Shown: positions 41,936 to 52,563, numbered from the stretch's first letter. The stretch is 64,000 nt of DNA from Chitiniphilus eburneus (GCF_005048205.1 NZ_SUMF01000003.1:186001-250000); one strand, 5' to 3'. Program-made: numbers and translations. The notes: generated by a model from the sequence alone, not told the origin.

Positions 41936-43513
41936 ATGACCACTGGATGTCTTCGCCTGATCCGCTCGCTCGCACTGGTGCTACCCGCCATGCTGAGCAG
42001 CGTTGCCGCACTGGCCAGCAACCCACCACCCAACCCTTACCTGGCTGCCGAAAAATACGCGGTCACCCATTTCGACTCGGCGCAGACCGACGCCTTTCCC
42101 TATGCCGTGCCACAAGGCACCAGCTATGTCAGCGCGCTGGCCGGGCCACAGGTGCTGGCAGGGCCGATCAATCTGATGACGCTGGCCACCACCTCACCGG
42201 ACTACATGTGGGGCGTTTCCACCACCGGCGTCAGCTATATCCGCGTCGCCAGCAACCAGTTCACCCCGGTGGCGCGCCTGTTGCTGCCAGGCGTCACCCA
42301 GACCGCGATCAACACCGTGCTCGGCCTGCTGACCCAGCCGCTGACCACCCTGGCCCAGGCACAGCAGATCGTCAGTCAACTCGGCCTGAGCGGCGGCGGC
42401 ATTTCCAGCGCCTATAGCGTGGTGGACAACCAGAACGTGCTGTACGTGAACTACGGCAAGACCATCTACGCCTTTGCCCTCAACGTACCGGCACTGCCGG
42501 TGCTGGGCATCCATATCGAGCGCTCGCTCGATACCACCACTTTCCTGCAAAGCGGAGAGTCGGTTGCCGGCCTGGTGATGACCTATGACGGCAAGCTGGT
42601 GATCCTGGGCACGCGTTCGGTATCGATCGTCAACCGTTCGTTCACCGGGCCGATCCATACCGCCACCTTCAACAGCGACGAGTACATCAGCAACTCCGCC
42701 GCGGTCGATTCGAACAACGGCATCTACGTGATTTCGGACAAACTGATGCGCAAGGTGGTCTGGACCGGCAGCGCGCTCTCGACCAACCCAGCCGATGGCG
42801 CCTGGGTATCGCCCTACGACACAGGCGATACCTTCCCGACGGTGTTCGGTTCGGGCTCGGGCGCAACGCCGACGTTGATGGGCTTCGGCGACGACCCGGA
42901 CAAGCTGGTGGTGATCACCGACGGCTTGCAGCGGATGAAGCTGGTTGCCTTCTGGCGCGACCAGATTCCGGCCGGCTTCAGCAGCCGCGTTGCCGGGCAG
43001 ATCCAGGTCAATTGCAATCTGCCGCCGCAATACCAGATCCAGACCGATCAATCGGTGGCGGTGGATGGCTACGGCGCCTTTGTGGTCAACAATGTCTCGG
43101 CGCTGGACGGCAGCACCGGCTCGGGCAATGCCTTCGTCGATGCGCTGGTGCGCGGCCCGCTCCTGCCCCCGCCGGCCGGGGTGGAACGCTTCCAGTGGGA
43201 TACCACCACGCATGGCTGGAGCTCCACCTGGGCGCGATCGGATATTTCGTCCAACACCATGGTTCCGGGCATCAGCTCGGCATCGGGCATCGTCTTCGCC
43301 AACGGCTACTACACCGATGGGCGCGGCTGGACCGTGGTCGGCATGGACTGGAACACCGGGCAGACACTGCACCAGACCGTGTTCGGCAACAACATCCTGG
43401 GCAATGGCTTCTACGCGCTGACGCAGTTCCTGCCTGACGGCGACCTGCTGTTCAACAGCGTGATCGGCCCGGTGCGGGTACAGGAGCCCGGCGGCGTGGT
43501 CTATCCGTTCTGA
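41936..43513 (+). CDS. secreted protein of unknown function, beta-propeller-like
   Basis: 525 residues with a signal peptide (about 1-26, ending ALA before SNPPPNPYLA). The rest is rich in Gly, Thr, Ser and aromatic residues, with recurrent short strands and phrases such as LVMTYDGKLVILGT and NNGIYVISDKLMRKVVW, suggesting a PQQ- or SMP30-like propeller. Cysteines are almost absent. I do not recognise a named family. GGAGA lies before ATG 41936. Confidence 0.6.
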   Translation: MTTGCLRLIRSLALVLPAMLSSVAALASNPPPNPYLAAEKYAVTHFDSAQTDAFPYAVPQGTSYVSALAGPQVLAGPINLMTLATTSPDYMWGVSTTGVSYIRVASNQFTPVARLLLPGVTQTAINTVLGLLTQPLTTLAQAQQIVSQLGLSGGGISSAYSVVDNQNVLYVNYGKTIYAFALNVPALPVLGIHIERSLDTTTFLQSGESVAGLVMTYDGKLVILGTRSVSIVNRSFTGPIHTATFNSDEYISNSAAVDSNNGIYVISDKLMRKVVWTGSALSTNPADGAWVSPYDTGDTFPTVFGSGSGATPTLMGFGDDPDKLVVITDGLQRMKLVAFWRDQIPAGFSSRVAGQIQVNCNLPPQYQIQTDQSVAVDGYGAFVVNNVSALDGSTGSGNAFVDALVRGPLLPPPAGVERFQWDTTTHGWSSTWARSDISSNTMVPGISSASGIVFANGYYTDGRGWTVVGMDWNTGQTLHQTVFGNNILGNGFYALTQFLPDGDLLFNSVIGPVRVQEPGGVVYPF

Positions 43514-43622
43514 TCCCGTCGCGGCCCGGCATCGCCGCGCCGCTGGCGCCTGCCCCAGTGTGGGCAGGCGCCACAGCACGCTTTCCATTTCCTGCCGCGT
43601 GCAACATCCACCCTGCGTGCCT

Positions 43623-44663
43623 TCACGCCTTCATCGGAGATACGCCCAGCGCCCGGATCGCGGCCACCCGCTCACTCAGCAGCCGCTGATGGGTCATCAG
43701 CGCGCCTTGCAATACCATGTGATACGGGTTGGCGCTGTCGGCCGGTGTATACGGCGCTTGCAGGTAATCGTGGTCCGGCGGCTCGGCGCGGCGATGCTCG
43801 AAGTACGCCGCCAGTTGCTGGTGCACTTCGTCGATCCGCGCCAGGTGGACGAATACATGTTCGCGAAATGCCGGTTCCAGCGTATCGAACAGCGCGTGGC
43901 AATCGGCCAGCGTGCGCAGCAGGTGCTCACCACTGGCGATCAACGCCACCCGATGTCCGAACAGCGCCATGTCGGCCTGGTAGCGCCGCAGATGGCGACG
44001 CCCACGCGGGCCGTAGTCGGCCTTGAAATTGGCCAGTTGATCCCGCAGGTCGAGCTGCGCCCGCGTCAGCGAATCGAGGCAGCCGCCGGTCAGACTGTCC
44101 AGCGAGCGCGTCGCCGCCACGCTTTCGAACAACGCGCCCAATTGCCGGCTGGCGCGGCGCGCCAGCAGGTGGAACTTGTAGCCCTGATCCGGCGGCAGCA
44201 CATACAACTCGACCAGGAAACCGATCAGCATGCCGAAGAACACCGCGAACATGCGACCTTCCGCCGCCGCCAGATCGCGGCCGAAGCCAGCCACCAAACA
44301 GATGGCGATGCCCATGCTGGTCAGGCGAAAGGCGTTGGGAAAATGCTTCACCAGCACGAACATCGCCAATGCCACCAGCACGATGATGGCCAGCGGCTCA
44401 GGCACCAGCGGATACAGCACCAGCCCGATCGGAATCGGCACCAGATTGGCCATCGAGCGTTGCAGGAAATACTTCTTCGAGCTCTCCACCGATGGCCCCA
44501 GCCCCAGCGTCAGCCAGGCCGAGGACGCCATGGTCTCGGCGATGCCCGGCGAGGCGCCCCACAGCGCGGGCAGGCTATAGCCCACCAACAGCGCGATCAG
44601 CAATTTGACGAAACGTCCTTCCTGCGAGATCGACAGCGCGGAAAGCCGGGTGCCTGGATTCAT
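43623..44663 (-). CDS. FUSC-like inner-membrane protein
   Basis: 346 residues from ATG at 44663. Six hydrophobic helices fill the first half (about 17-170), followed by a cytosolic helical half (about 190-346). This is half of the FUSC/YccS/AaeB layout used in aromatic acid efflux. No partner membrane fusion protein is nearby, so transport is inferred only. Confidence 0.65.
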   Translation of the reverse strand: MNPGTRLSALSISQEGRFVKLLIALLVGYSLPALWGASPGIAETMASSAWLTLGLGPSVESSKKYFLQRSMANLVPIPIGLVLYPLVPEPLAIIVLVALAMFVLVKHFPNAFRLTSMGIAICLVAGFGRDLAAAEGRMFAVFFGMLIGFLVELYVLPPDQGYKFHLLARRASRQLGALFESVAATRSLDSLTGGCLDSLTRAQLDLRDQLANFKADYGPRGRRHLRRYQADMALFGHRVALIASGEHLLRTLADCHALFDTLEPAFREHVFVHLARIDEVHQQLAAYFEHRRAEPPDHDYLQAPYTPADSANPYHMVLQGALMTHQRLLSERVAAIRALGVSPMKA

Positions 44664-44848
44664 GCCTCGTCTCCGATAACCGACATTGCGCACGGTGCCA
44701 CAACCCGGCTGGCACCGCACCCCTCCCATCATGGACCACACCGATGGGCAAGGCTGGCACCGCAACGTCGCGCCCGGCCAACGACGGAAGAATGCAATGC
44801 GCCGGCCATCGCCTATGCTTTTGGCATTCGAGTCGAGGCCGGCCCGCC

Positions 44849-46240
44849 ATGAACAGCAATCCGAGTAATCCAGGCAATCCGAGCAGAAAGCGTCAGGACC
44901 GGGATGTCGTACAGGACCCCAGCCTGGTCAAAAAGCACATGCCGCAAACCTACACGGCGTCCTCAGGACCGGGCTTCTCCGCGATTCCATTGCCGAGCAC
45001 CCCGCAATCGGCTTTCCTGCCGCCGTCATCGGCCCATTTCACGCCACTGAGTGTACCCAGCACATTCGGCCCCGGCGCCAGCACGGCCTTCCCCAGCATT
45101 CCAAGCATCTCGCAACCCACATCCCCCACTCTGTCCAGCCCGGCCCTCACCACGCCACTCACCGCGCAGCCGACGCAGAGTGCCACGCCCACGTTGGCCG
45201 CCAGCACCTCGCCGCCCACCGTGAAGTTCCGGCTGGACGATACCGGCAAGGTGCATTACCAAGCCAAGGACGACACTCAGGCCCGCACCGACCATGCCGC
45301 GCACTACATGGAGATGAATGCCTCCGATTTCGCACTGTTCAAGAACGCCGGCAAGCGCAGCCCCAGCAACAAGGTGATGGACCCCGTCAGCGGCGACAAG
45401 TACGTCTTCGACGCGCAGCAGAACACGTTCTTCGGCTACGACAAGAGCAAGGCCGGCAAGCGTGGCGCGGAGGTGGACGCGAGCCTGAAGCAGGAGTTGC
45501 TGGGCAAGCAGCAGAACAAGCAACTGGTGGATCGCCGCCGCGAAGACCGCACAAAATCGGGCCAGGACACCCTGAAGCCTTTCGACGTGGGGCATTACAA
45601 GCAGGCACCGGGGGGGAGCAGGTTCGATGTGCTGAGCGGCAAGAAGGAAGAAGCCGGCTTCGTCTCCAACCGCGACCACATCCCGTCCGGCGCGTCGCTC
45701 CAGTTGCGCGATGGGCAGTCTGCCTACAACCAGGGGCTGACCATTGCCATTCCCAACGAGGTGATGCACCGCCCATCCAGTTCCACCTACGGCGGGCGCC
45801 AGACCACCAAGGATACGTTGGACAGCAATTCGCCGTCGGCGCGCAAAAGCATGGACAGCGACCACTCCGGCCTGGCGTTCTACCGCGATACCACCACCAT
45901 GCTGAGCCGTACCGCCGACACCGATTTCACCCAGCAATCCGGCGCCAAGCACGACTACCTGGACCTCACCAAACCGGAAAATCGCGTACGCCAGGTCGGC
46001 GCCTACCGCACGCTGTACCGGGGCAATACCCGGATGTACGCGGCCGACCAGGATCGCGGGGTAAACCCAAGCGAAACCGGGCACACCGTCAGCCATGCGG
46101 GCACATCGGACGGGCGGCTCGGCGCCTTTACCTATACCCAGGCCGCATCCGGCAGCGGTGGCAGCGGCACCCCCACCCAGGGCAGCCTGATGGTGGGGCA
46201 CTTCCAGGAGGCACTACGCAATACCAAGCTGGCCAAGTAA
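44849..46240 (+). CDS. putative secreted toxin with polymorphic-toxin-like nuclease domain
   Basis: 463 residues. The first ~125 are a low-complexity Pro/Ser/Thr linker (repeated PSIPS, SPTLSSP). From about residue 130 a compact domain follows, with YMEMNASDFALFKNAG, then FVSNRDHIPSGASLQLRDG and TIAIPNEVMHRPSSSTYGGR. The RDHIPS...IP...H..S.TYGGR pattern is one I associate with DNase-like tips of Rhs/filamentous-haemagglutinin toxins. No signal peptide, so export would need a specialised route. No obvious immunity gene is next to it. Function is inferred from motif only. Confidence 0.5.
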   Translation: MNSNPSNPGNPSRKRQDRDVVQDPSLVKKHMPQTYTASSGPGFSAIPLPSTPQSAFLPPSSAHFTPLSVPSTFGPGASTAFPSIPSISQPTSPTLSSPALTTPLTAQPTQSATPTLAASTSPPTVKFRLDDTGKVHYQAKDDTQARTDHAAHYMEMNASDFALFKNAGKRSPSNKVMDPVSGDKYVFDAQQNTFFGYDKSKAGKRGAEVDASLKQELLGKQQNKQLVDRRREDRTKSGQDTLKPFDVGHYKQAPGGSRFDVLSGKKEEAGFVSNRDHIPSGASLQLRDGQSAYNQGLTIAIPNEVMHRPSSSTYGGRQTTKDTLDSNSPSARKSMDSDHSGLAFYRDTTTMLSRTADTDFTQQSGAKHDYLDLTKPENRVRQVGAYRTLYRGNTRMYAADQDRGVNPSETGHTVSHAGTSDGRLGAFTYTQAASGSGGSGTPTQGSLMVGHFQEALRNTKLAK

Positions 46241-46584
46241 AACCTGGCACCGCCAGACACACCCGACGCCCTCGACGCCAAGGGCGTTCTTTCCTTGCGC
46301 AATACGATCGATTGCCGGGGCGAAACGGCCCAGGCATCACAACAAGCGATGCATGCTTCCAGCGGCCCCACGCATTGACGCCGACATGTTGTACGCGACA
46401 GGCGCGCCAGCGGAACGCGCACATGAAGCCGCAATGGAAAGCCGCGCACGCGATACGCTGATCAACGTGGCGTCTGGTGGGGTATCTGATCGGATGGCAT
46501 CTGCTGATCCTGAAATGGTGCGATGCCACAAGAACAGGACCAGCCGGTCGATTTTCCCGGCTACAGGTGGAATGAACTGAGGCG
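46241..46584. other. gene-free stretch after the putative toxin
   Basis: Contains a probable terminator at 46266-46294. Nothing else is convincing. In particular no immunity-sized gene with coding character is seen, which matters for the toxin prediction. Confidence 0.5.
46266..46294 (+). terminator. terminator after the putative toxin gene
   Basis: Stem ACGCCCT/AGGGCGT with an eight-base loop, followed by TCTTT. Confidence 0.55.
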
Positions 46585-47049
46585 CTACTCTCTCTTGTTC
46601 CAATCGGCCGATTGCTCCACATCGAGCTGCGGCAACGCGTTCCAGATCCGCTCCACCGCCTCGTTCATGCCAGAAGCCGTCGCGACCACGCCTGGCAGAA
46701 AGGTGGCGTCGGTGCTGTAGCCCACGAACAGGCCATTGTTTGGCAACCGCCTCGGCCGGGTGCTGAGCCCTTCCCCCAGCCGCCGCAGGTTACGGTGCCG
46801 CGAGTCTCGCTCGATCACGCGCATGAGTTGCAGCACATCTCCCTTGGGCCCTTCCAGGTACTGGCAGAAGTACAGGCCATCGAACAACAGCAGGCCGGTA
46901 ATGGCCAGCCCCTCGTTCTTCTTTCTCGCCCGCTGCGCCAGCAAGCCCATCTGGTAGGGCTCGAATTCGGGACTGACATCGCTGAGATAGAGATACCGAT
47001 ACATTTCGAACCCGTAGGAAAAGCGCGCTCGCGACGGCTTCTCGGCCAT
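46585..47049 (-). CDS. BLUF-domain blue-light photoreceptor
   Basis: About 154 residues. A single BLUF domain: YRYLYLSDVS contains the conserved Tyr, NEGLAITGLLLFDG the FAD-contacting Asn, and FCQYLEGPKGDVLQLM the Gln that flips on illumination. BLUF proteins bind FAD and pass blue-light signals to partners; here no output domain is attached. Start uncertain: ATG at 47049 (used), ATG at 47004 directly before the domain, or TTG at 47070. Confidence 0.85.
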   Translation of the reverse strand: MAEKPSRARFSYGFEMYRYLYLSDVSPEFEPYQMGLLAQRARKKNEGLAITGLLLFDGLYFCQYLEGPKGDVLQLMRVIERDSRHRNLRRLGEGLSTRPRRLPNNGLFVGYSTDATFLPGVVATASGMNEAVERIWNALPQLDVEQSADWNKRE

Positions 47050-47260
47050 CGGAGGCCCTTGCGTCGTCAACGGTGTGGTTCAGGAGTCAGCAGACCGCCT
47101 GGCATCACATCGATCAGGCAAGCCGCACAAGCATGGATTCCTGACAACCCACTTGATGGAAGGTGATAACCCGGCGTTATTTTGCTTCGTTCTCGAACAT
47201 ACATCAACACACATAGCATTATAATGTTACGCACATTTCCCTCGTCCGGAGACGCTACCG

Positions 47261-47536
47261 ATGCAGATTCAACGTTACGGACTCCGGGTCGTGGGCCAAC
47301 ATGACCAGGCGGACTGGCAACCTCGCCTGACCGAGCAGATCGCCACAGCGCAGGTTCTCTGCCGCGCCGAGGTGGTTACGCTGGAGACGATCGAACTGGA
47401 TCTCGAATGCACCCGTGTCGACCTCGAAGCGATCGGTTACGAGATCCTGCAGGGGGCACTGGGGTTTACGCCGCGCTACGTGATCGTGCAAAACCCGGAT
47501 CACCAGACCTATTTCCTGCGTAAAACTGTGGAATGA
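47261..47536 (+). CDS. small protein of unknown function, coupled to spermidine-synthase-like gene
   Basis: 91 residues, soluble, slightly acidic, no recognised domain. Its stop overlaps the next start (ATGA), so the two are translated together. It may be a subunit or activator of the enzyme. Upstream 47160-47230 is AT-rich and could carry a promoter. Confidence 0.65.
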   Translation: MQIQRYGLRVVGQHDQADWQPRLTEQIATAQVLCRAEVVTLETIELDLECTRVDLEAIGYEILQGALGFTPRYVIVQNPDHQTYFLRKTVE

Positions 47537-48375
47537 CCCTTCCGATTCCCCGACCCTTGCCCGACCAGGCCGGTTTGCCATCACACCCGGAACGCATGAC
47601 GCCTTGCGTGGCGCAAAGCGGGGGCTATCGCACGCTTCAGTTCGACTTGGTGGCCATCCAGAGCAGGATGGCACTCGAAGACCCGCTACAACTGGTACTG
47701 AGTTACACCCGTAGCATGCTGGCGTTCCGGCTGTTCGTACCCGACCCACGGCAGGTGGTGATGGTGGGGCTGGGGGGCGGCTCGCTCGCCAAGTATTGCT
47801 ACCACGCGATGCCGGACACGATGATCTCGGTCTGCGAGATCGACGCACGCGTGATCGCCCTGCGGGAGCAGTTTCACGTGCCGCCCGACGATGAGCGCTT
47901 CCGGGTGATCTGCGCGGATGGGGCCGACTATCTGCGGCAACGCGAGGCCGACATCGACGTCCTGTTGATCGACGGCTTTGACCAGCGAGGCATTCATCCA
48001 TCGCTGTGTACCGAAGCCTTCTACCGACAATGCCTGGATGGCCTGACAGCCAATGGAATAGCCGTGTTCAACCTGCTCGGCACCGATGACGACGCAGGCC
48101 GCCATCTCCACCGCTTATGCAAGGTGTTCGCGGACAAGGTGGTGGTGATCCGGGCGGAAGACTGCGCCAACTACATTGTGCTGGCCAGTGCGTCGGGGCA
48201 GTTGCGTCAGACGCCGGACGAGGTGGTGCTGGCGCAGGGCGCGCTGATGGAAGCGGTCACCGGTTACGGGTTCAGCCAGTATGCGCATCGACTCATCGTC
48301 AATCGCCGGCTGTATACCCAACCGGCACAGCTTGCCGAAATGTTCGACACCCTGCACCGCAAGCGAGGCGCCTGA
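47533..48375 (+). CDS. spermidine-synthase-like methyltransferase-fold protein
   Basis: 280 residues with the S-adenosyl-type Rossmann motif VMVGLGGGSLAKYCYH, acidic ribose contact SVCEIDARVIAL, and ICADGADYL. The catalytic loop reads LLIDGFDQRGIHPSLCTEAFY, so the DSTDP loop of true spermidine synthases is changed. It belongs to the broad spermine/spermidine synthase superfamily; transfer of an aminopropyl group is not assured. Confidence 0.75.
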   Translation: MTLPIPRPLPDQAGLPSHPERMTPCVAQSGGYRTLQFDLVAIQSRMALEDPLQLVLSYTRSMLAFRLFVPDPRQVVMVGLGGGSLAKYCYHAMPDTMISVCEIDARVIALREQFHVPPDDERFRVICADGADYLRQREADIDVLLIDGFDQRGIHPSLCTEAFYRQCLDGLTANGIAVFNLLGTDDDAGRHLHRLCKVFADKVVVIRAEDCANYIVLASASGQLRQTPDEVVLAQGALMEAVTGYGFSQYAHRLIVNRRLYTQPAQLAEMFDTLHRKRGA

Positions 48376-48383
48376 CCATGCGG

Positions 48384-48572
48384 CTATTTCACGCGCGGGT
48401 TGGCGCGCGACGCGGCATCGCCGTATTCCACGCCATGCTTGGCGAGGTAGTCCCGAATCAACTGGCGGACTACCTGAGAGGTATTGAGATCCTGTGCGGC
48501 ACACAGGTCTTCAAAGGCTTTTTTCTTGGCCGGATCGATCAGCACCGTCAGGCGCGCGGTCTTGGCTTCCAT
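48384..48572 (-). CDS. ribbon-helix-helix (CopG-like) DNA-binding protein
   Basis: 62 residues: a beta strand (ARLTVLIDPAKKKAFEDL) and two helices (SQVVRQLIRDYLAKHG), the MetJ/Arc fold of CopG antitoxins and small repressors. No toxin partner is found on either side. The convergent spermidine-synthase-like gene ends eight bases away. Confidence 0.75.
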   Translation of the reverse strand: MEAKTARLTVLIDPAKKKAFEDLCAAQDLNTSQVVRQLIRDYLAKHGVEYGDAASRANPRVK

Positions 48573-48693
48573 CGTTCACACACACTCCGAATGGATGTGC
48601 GTTGAATTGTAATCCAATGCACATGCCGCATACAGCACCCACCCGTGTGCCGCGCCTTGCGTCCATTGTGCCTCAACTTCAAGGAGATCGTCC

Positions 48694-49035
48694 GTGAGTA
48701 CCCTTCCCCCCTGCCCGCAATGCCAATCCGGATATACCTACCAGGATGGCGCCCTCTACATTTGCCCGGAATGCGCCCACGAATGGGCCCCGGAAACCGA
48801 TACGCCTGAAGCCGACACGCAACGCGTAGTGCGCGACGCCTACGGCAATGTCCTCAACGACGGCGACAGCATCACCGTCATCAAGGATCTGAAGGTCAAG
48901 GGCTCGTCGTTGGTGGTCAAGGTCGGGACCAAGGTAAAGGGGATACGTCTGGTCGATGGCGATCATGACATCGACTGCCGCATCGAAGGCATCGGCGCGA
49001 TGCAGCTCAAGTCGGAATTCGTCAAAAAGGCATGA
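48694..49035 (+). CDS. yjdM: YjdM (PhnA) zinc-ribbon protein
   Basis: 113 residues. N-terminal zinc ribbon CPQC...CPEC (Cys7, 10, 25, 28 approx.) and the C-terminal PhnA domain with [23 protein letters not shown]. Widespread, formerly called alkylphosphonate utilisation protein; actual role unclear. GGAG lies upstream of the start at 48694. Confidence 0.92.
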   Translation: MSTLPPCPQCQSGYTYQDGALYICPECAHEWAPETDTPEADTQRVVRDAYGNVLNDGDSITVIKDLKVKGSSLVVKVGTKVKGIRLVDGDHDIDCRIEGIGAMQLKSEFVKKA

Positions 49036-49129
49036 GTCCCAAGTCATCAAAGCGCAGTGGCCTCTCATCCGCAAAGGAAACGAACCACCTGTTCAGCGAG
49101 GCGACAATGCACAAGTGTCGCGCAAGAAT

Positions 49130-50065
49130 ATGGCTCTCTGGAACTATCGCGCTGGCCCCATGAACGCACCCTTATCGGTCATCGGTCGCCAAAATTTGCC
49201 CGGCTATGTGCTGCCGGTGTGCGTATCCGCGCAAGCCGCGGAGCCAGCGCAGCCCGACGCCCCGCGCTTTGCGATCTGTCTGATCCATTCAGGCAGCGCC
49301 ACAGTGACGCTGAACGGCCAGCGGCTCTTGCTGGGCGCCCCTGCGGTCCTGCTGCTGGACGACCGCGAGCGGCCCCAGTTGGATCGCACGCAGGGGCTGG
49401 CGATTGAAACCGTCTATTTCCATCCCGGCATCATCAATTCCGCGTTCACCCTGGAAAACCTGCATGGGGCCTCCCCTGGGTTCAGCGGCACGCTGGAATA
49501 CGATTTCTATCTGCTACAACCCCTGCTGCCACCCGACCCAGCGCGCCGGATCCTCAAGCTGTCGCCGCAGCAGGCCCGCCACCTGCGCCAACTGGTCGCC
49601 AACATCGCCAACGAGGCGGCCAGCCAGCCCGACCAAAGCTGGCCCTGTCGCACCCGCTCCTGGCTGTTCGAACTGCTGTTCTGCCTGCGCGCCGCCAACC
49701 AGGCCGCCAACCAAGCCGCCACCCTGGCGCTGCCCTCCCAGGCCAATCGATTGGATGATGCATTGTTGTTGGTCCACGAGCGCTATCACACCCGCTTCAC
49801 CATTGCCGAGCTGGCGCGCTGGTGCGGCAGCAACCGCACTTCGCTGAATGTGCACTTTCGCAATCTCACTGGCGCCAGCGTGCACGACTATGTGATCCGC
49901 CTGCGCATGGATACCGCCGCCGCGCTGCTGCGCGACACGCTATTGCCGGTAGGCGAGATCATGACGCGCGTCGGATACGAGAACCCCAGCCATTTCAGCC
50001 GCATTTTCCGGCAGTTCACCGGCAGCACGCCGCGCGACTACCGCACCGCGCACAACTGGATGTAA
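49130..50065 (+). CDS. AraC family transcription regulator
   Basis: 311 residues: N-terminal cupin-like AraC-binding domain (about 10-165) and C-terminal double helix-turn-helix (about 210-308, FTIAELARWCGSNRTSLNVHFRNLTG and VGEIMTRVGYENPSHFSRIFRQFTG). A second ATG at 49160 is possible. Possible target: the hydrolase gene 105 bases downstream. Confidence 0.88.
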   Translation: MALWNYRAGPMNAPLSVIGRQNLPGYVLPVCVSAQAAEPAQPDAPRFAICLIHSGSATVTLNGQRLLLGAPAVLLLDDRERPQLDRTQGLAIETVYFHPGIINSAFTLENLHGASPGFSGTLEYDFYLLQPLLPPDPARRILKLSPQQARHLRQLVANIANEAASQPDQSWPCRTRSWLFELLFCLRAANQAANQAATLALPSQANRLDDALLLVHERYHTRFTIAELARWCGSNRTSLNVHFRNLTGASVHDYVIRLRMDTAAALLRDTLLPVGEIMTRVGYENPSHFSRIFRQFTGSTPRDYRTAHNWM

Positions 50066-50170
50066 ACGACACAACCATTGTCGTTTCGCACAATTTCATT
50101 GCCACCCCATCCTGCCCTCCAGGCGGGGTGCGTCGTATCGTCGAGGCACATTCTCGACAAGGGGTACGAC

Positions 50171-50923
50171 ATGAACAAGTGGCTCAATCTGATGCTCATC
50201 GCTTTGGTCGCCTGTGGCTCCAGCCAGGCATGGGCGGCGAGCAAGAAACCCAAGCAGGCAACGGTAGTGGTGCCGGCCGTGCAGGAAGAAGCGCCGCCCG
50301 AATTCGCCAAGGTTTCGTTCACCACCGAGGACGGCGTGCCGCTGGCGGGGCGGGTATTCGGCAAGCCCGGCGCGGCGTGGGTGATCCTGTCCCATCAACA
50401 CGATCGCGATCAGACCGCGTGGGAGCGCTTCGCCGCCCGCCTGGCTGATGAAGGCTATACCGTGCTGACCTACGACTTCCGGGGCTACGGCGATTCGGGC
50501 GGCCAGCGCGTCTACGCGCAACTGGACCGCGATCTGAAGGCCGCGGTGGCCTATGCCCGAGCCCAGGGTGCCGACAAAGTGGCACTGATGGGCGCCTGCA
50601 TCGGCAGCATCGCCACCGTGCCCGCCGCTGCCGCCACCAAACCGCAGGCCGTAGTGCTGATGACTTTCATCTCTTCGTTCGAAGGCTTGAAAGCCAGCGA
50701 TGACGATCTGAAGGCCATCGCCGCGCCCAAGCTGTTTGTCGCGGCGCGCTACGACGGCACCATGGACAGCGTCATGCGCATGGAAAGCGCCGCCGCCGAT
50801 CCCAAGCAGTTGCTGATCTCCGAAAGCGGCGGGCGCGGCCCGGACATGTTCGTCAGCCGCGACGGGGAGGAAACCCAACAGAAGATCGTGGCTTTCCTCA
50901 AGCAAGCCGTGCCCACGCCCTGA
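50171..50923 (+). CDS. exported alpha/beta-hydrolase-like protein with Cys nucleophile
   Basis: 250 residues with a signal peptide (about 1-23, ending AWAA). The hydrolase fold is visible: YDFRGYGDSGG, the nucleophile elbow MGACIGS with Cys in place of Ser, and VAARYDGTMDSV with the acid. The loop that normally carries the catalytic His (GxxHG) reads SESGGRGPDMF, without His. It is thus either a dienelactone-hydrolase-like Cys enzyme with altered triad, or a non-catalytic relative. Confidence 0.75.
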   Translation: MNKWLNLMLIALVACGSSQAWAASKKPKQATVVVPAVQEEAPPEFAKVSFTTEDGVPLAGRVFGKPGAAWVILSHQHDRDQTAWERFAARLADEGYTVLTYDFRGYGDSGGQRVYAQLDRDLKAAVAYARAQGADKVALMGACIGSIATVPAAAATKPQAVVLMTFISSFEGLKASDDDLKAIAAPKLFVAARYDGTMDSVMRMESAAADPKQLLISESGGRGPDMFVSRDGEETQQKIVAFLKQAVPTP

Positions 50924-50983
50924 CCCGGGCTACTTGATGACCGATGCTGGGAAACCAGGGGCATTCGTCAACAGCAGCAAAAC

Positions 50984-51000
50984 AAAAAGCCCTGAATTGC

Positions 51001-51012
<12 letters not shown>
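50984..51012 (+). terminator. terminator after the hydrolase gene
   Basis: Stem AGCCCTGA/TCAGGGCT, five-base loop, A run before and CTTT after. Bidirectional; it also ends the minus-strand remnant at 51001. Confidence 0.8.
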
Positions 51013-52232
<1,220 letters not shown>

Positions 52233-52522
52233 CCCTCAGCGCGCAGCGGCCGGGAGCCGGGGCTGAAGTCTGCAAAAAAACGCACGCCTCCCACTACCGA
52301 TGGAGTAGCGGTGGCTTATGCCGGGGGGTTTGAAACTCGCAGCACTACCGGAAGGCGCTGGGCTACCTGGGGGGGGGGAAATGATTGGGCAAGGGCCGAC
52401 AAGGCCGGGCAGACCGGGAGGCGACCGACCTCGAGGGCCAGTGCAGCCTTGCCAATGAAGCTTCGGAACGGCCAGCTGCAACCGCAAAGGGCATACCAAT
52501 GGTGCGCCGGCCAACCAGAAAA
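52233..52522. other. gap between the aldo/keto reductase and tRNA-Ser
   Basis: About 290 bases with homopolymer G runs (52369-52378) and no convincing gene or repeat. Open frames here are not coding-like. Confidence 0.4.
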
Positions 52523-52550
52523 CAAAAAAGCCCCGATTCCTCGGGGCTTC
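52523..52550 (-). terminator. terminator of tRNA-Ser
   Basis: Stem AGCCCCGA/TCGGGGCT with a four-base loop and a T6 run on the minus strand, 14 bases past the CCA end. Confidence 0.85.
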
Positions 52551-52563
52551 CTGCTTTGATCTT

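Noticed and set aside
48384..48572. CopG-like gene as part of a toxin-antitoxin pair
   Set aside because: No toxin-sized gene lies next to it on the same strand; the neighbours are an enzyme and yjdM.
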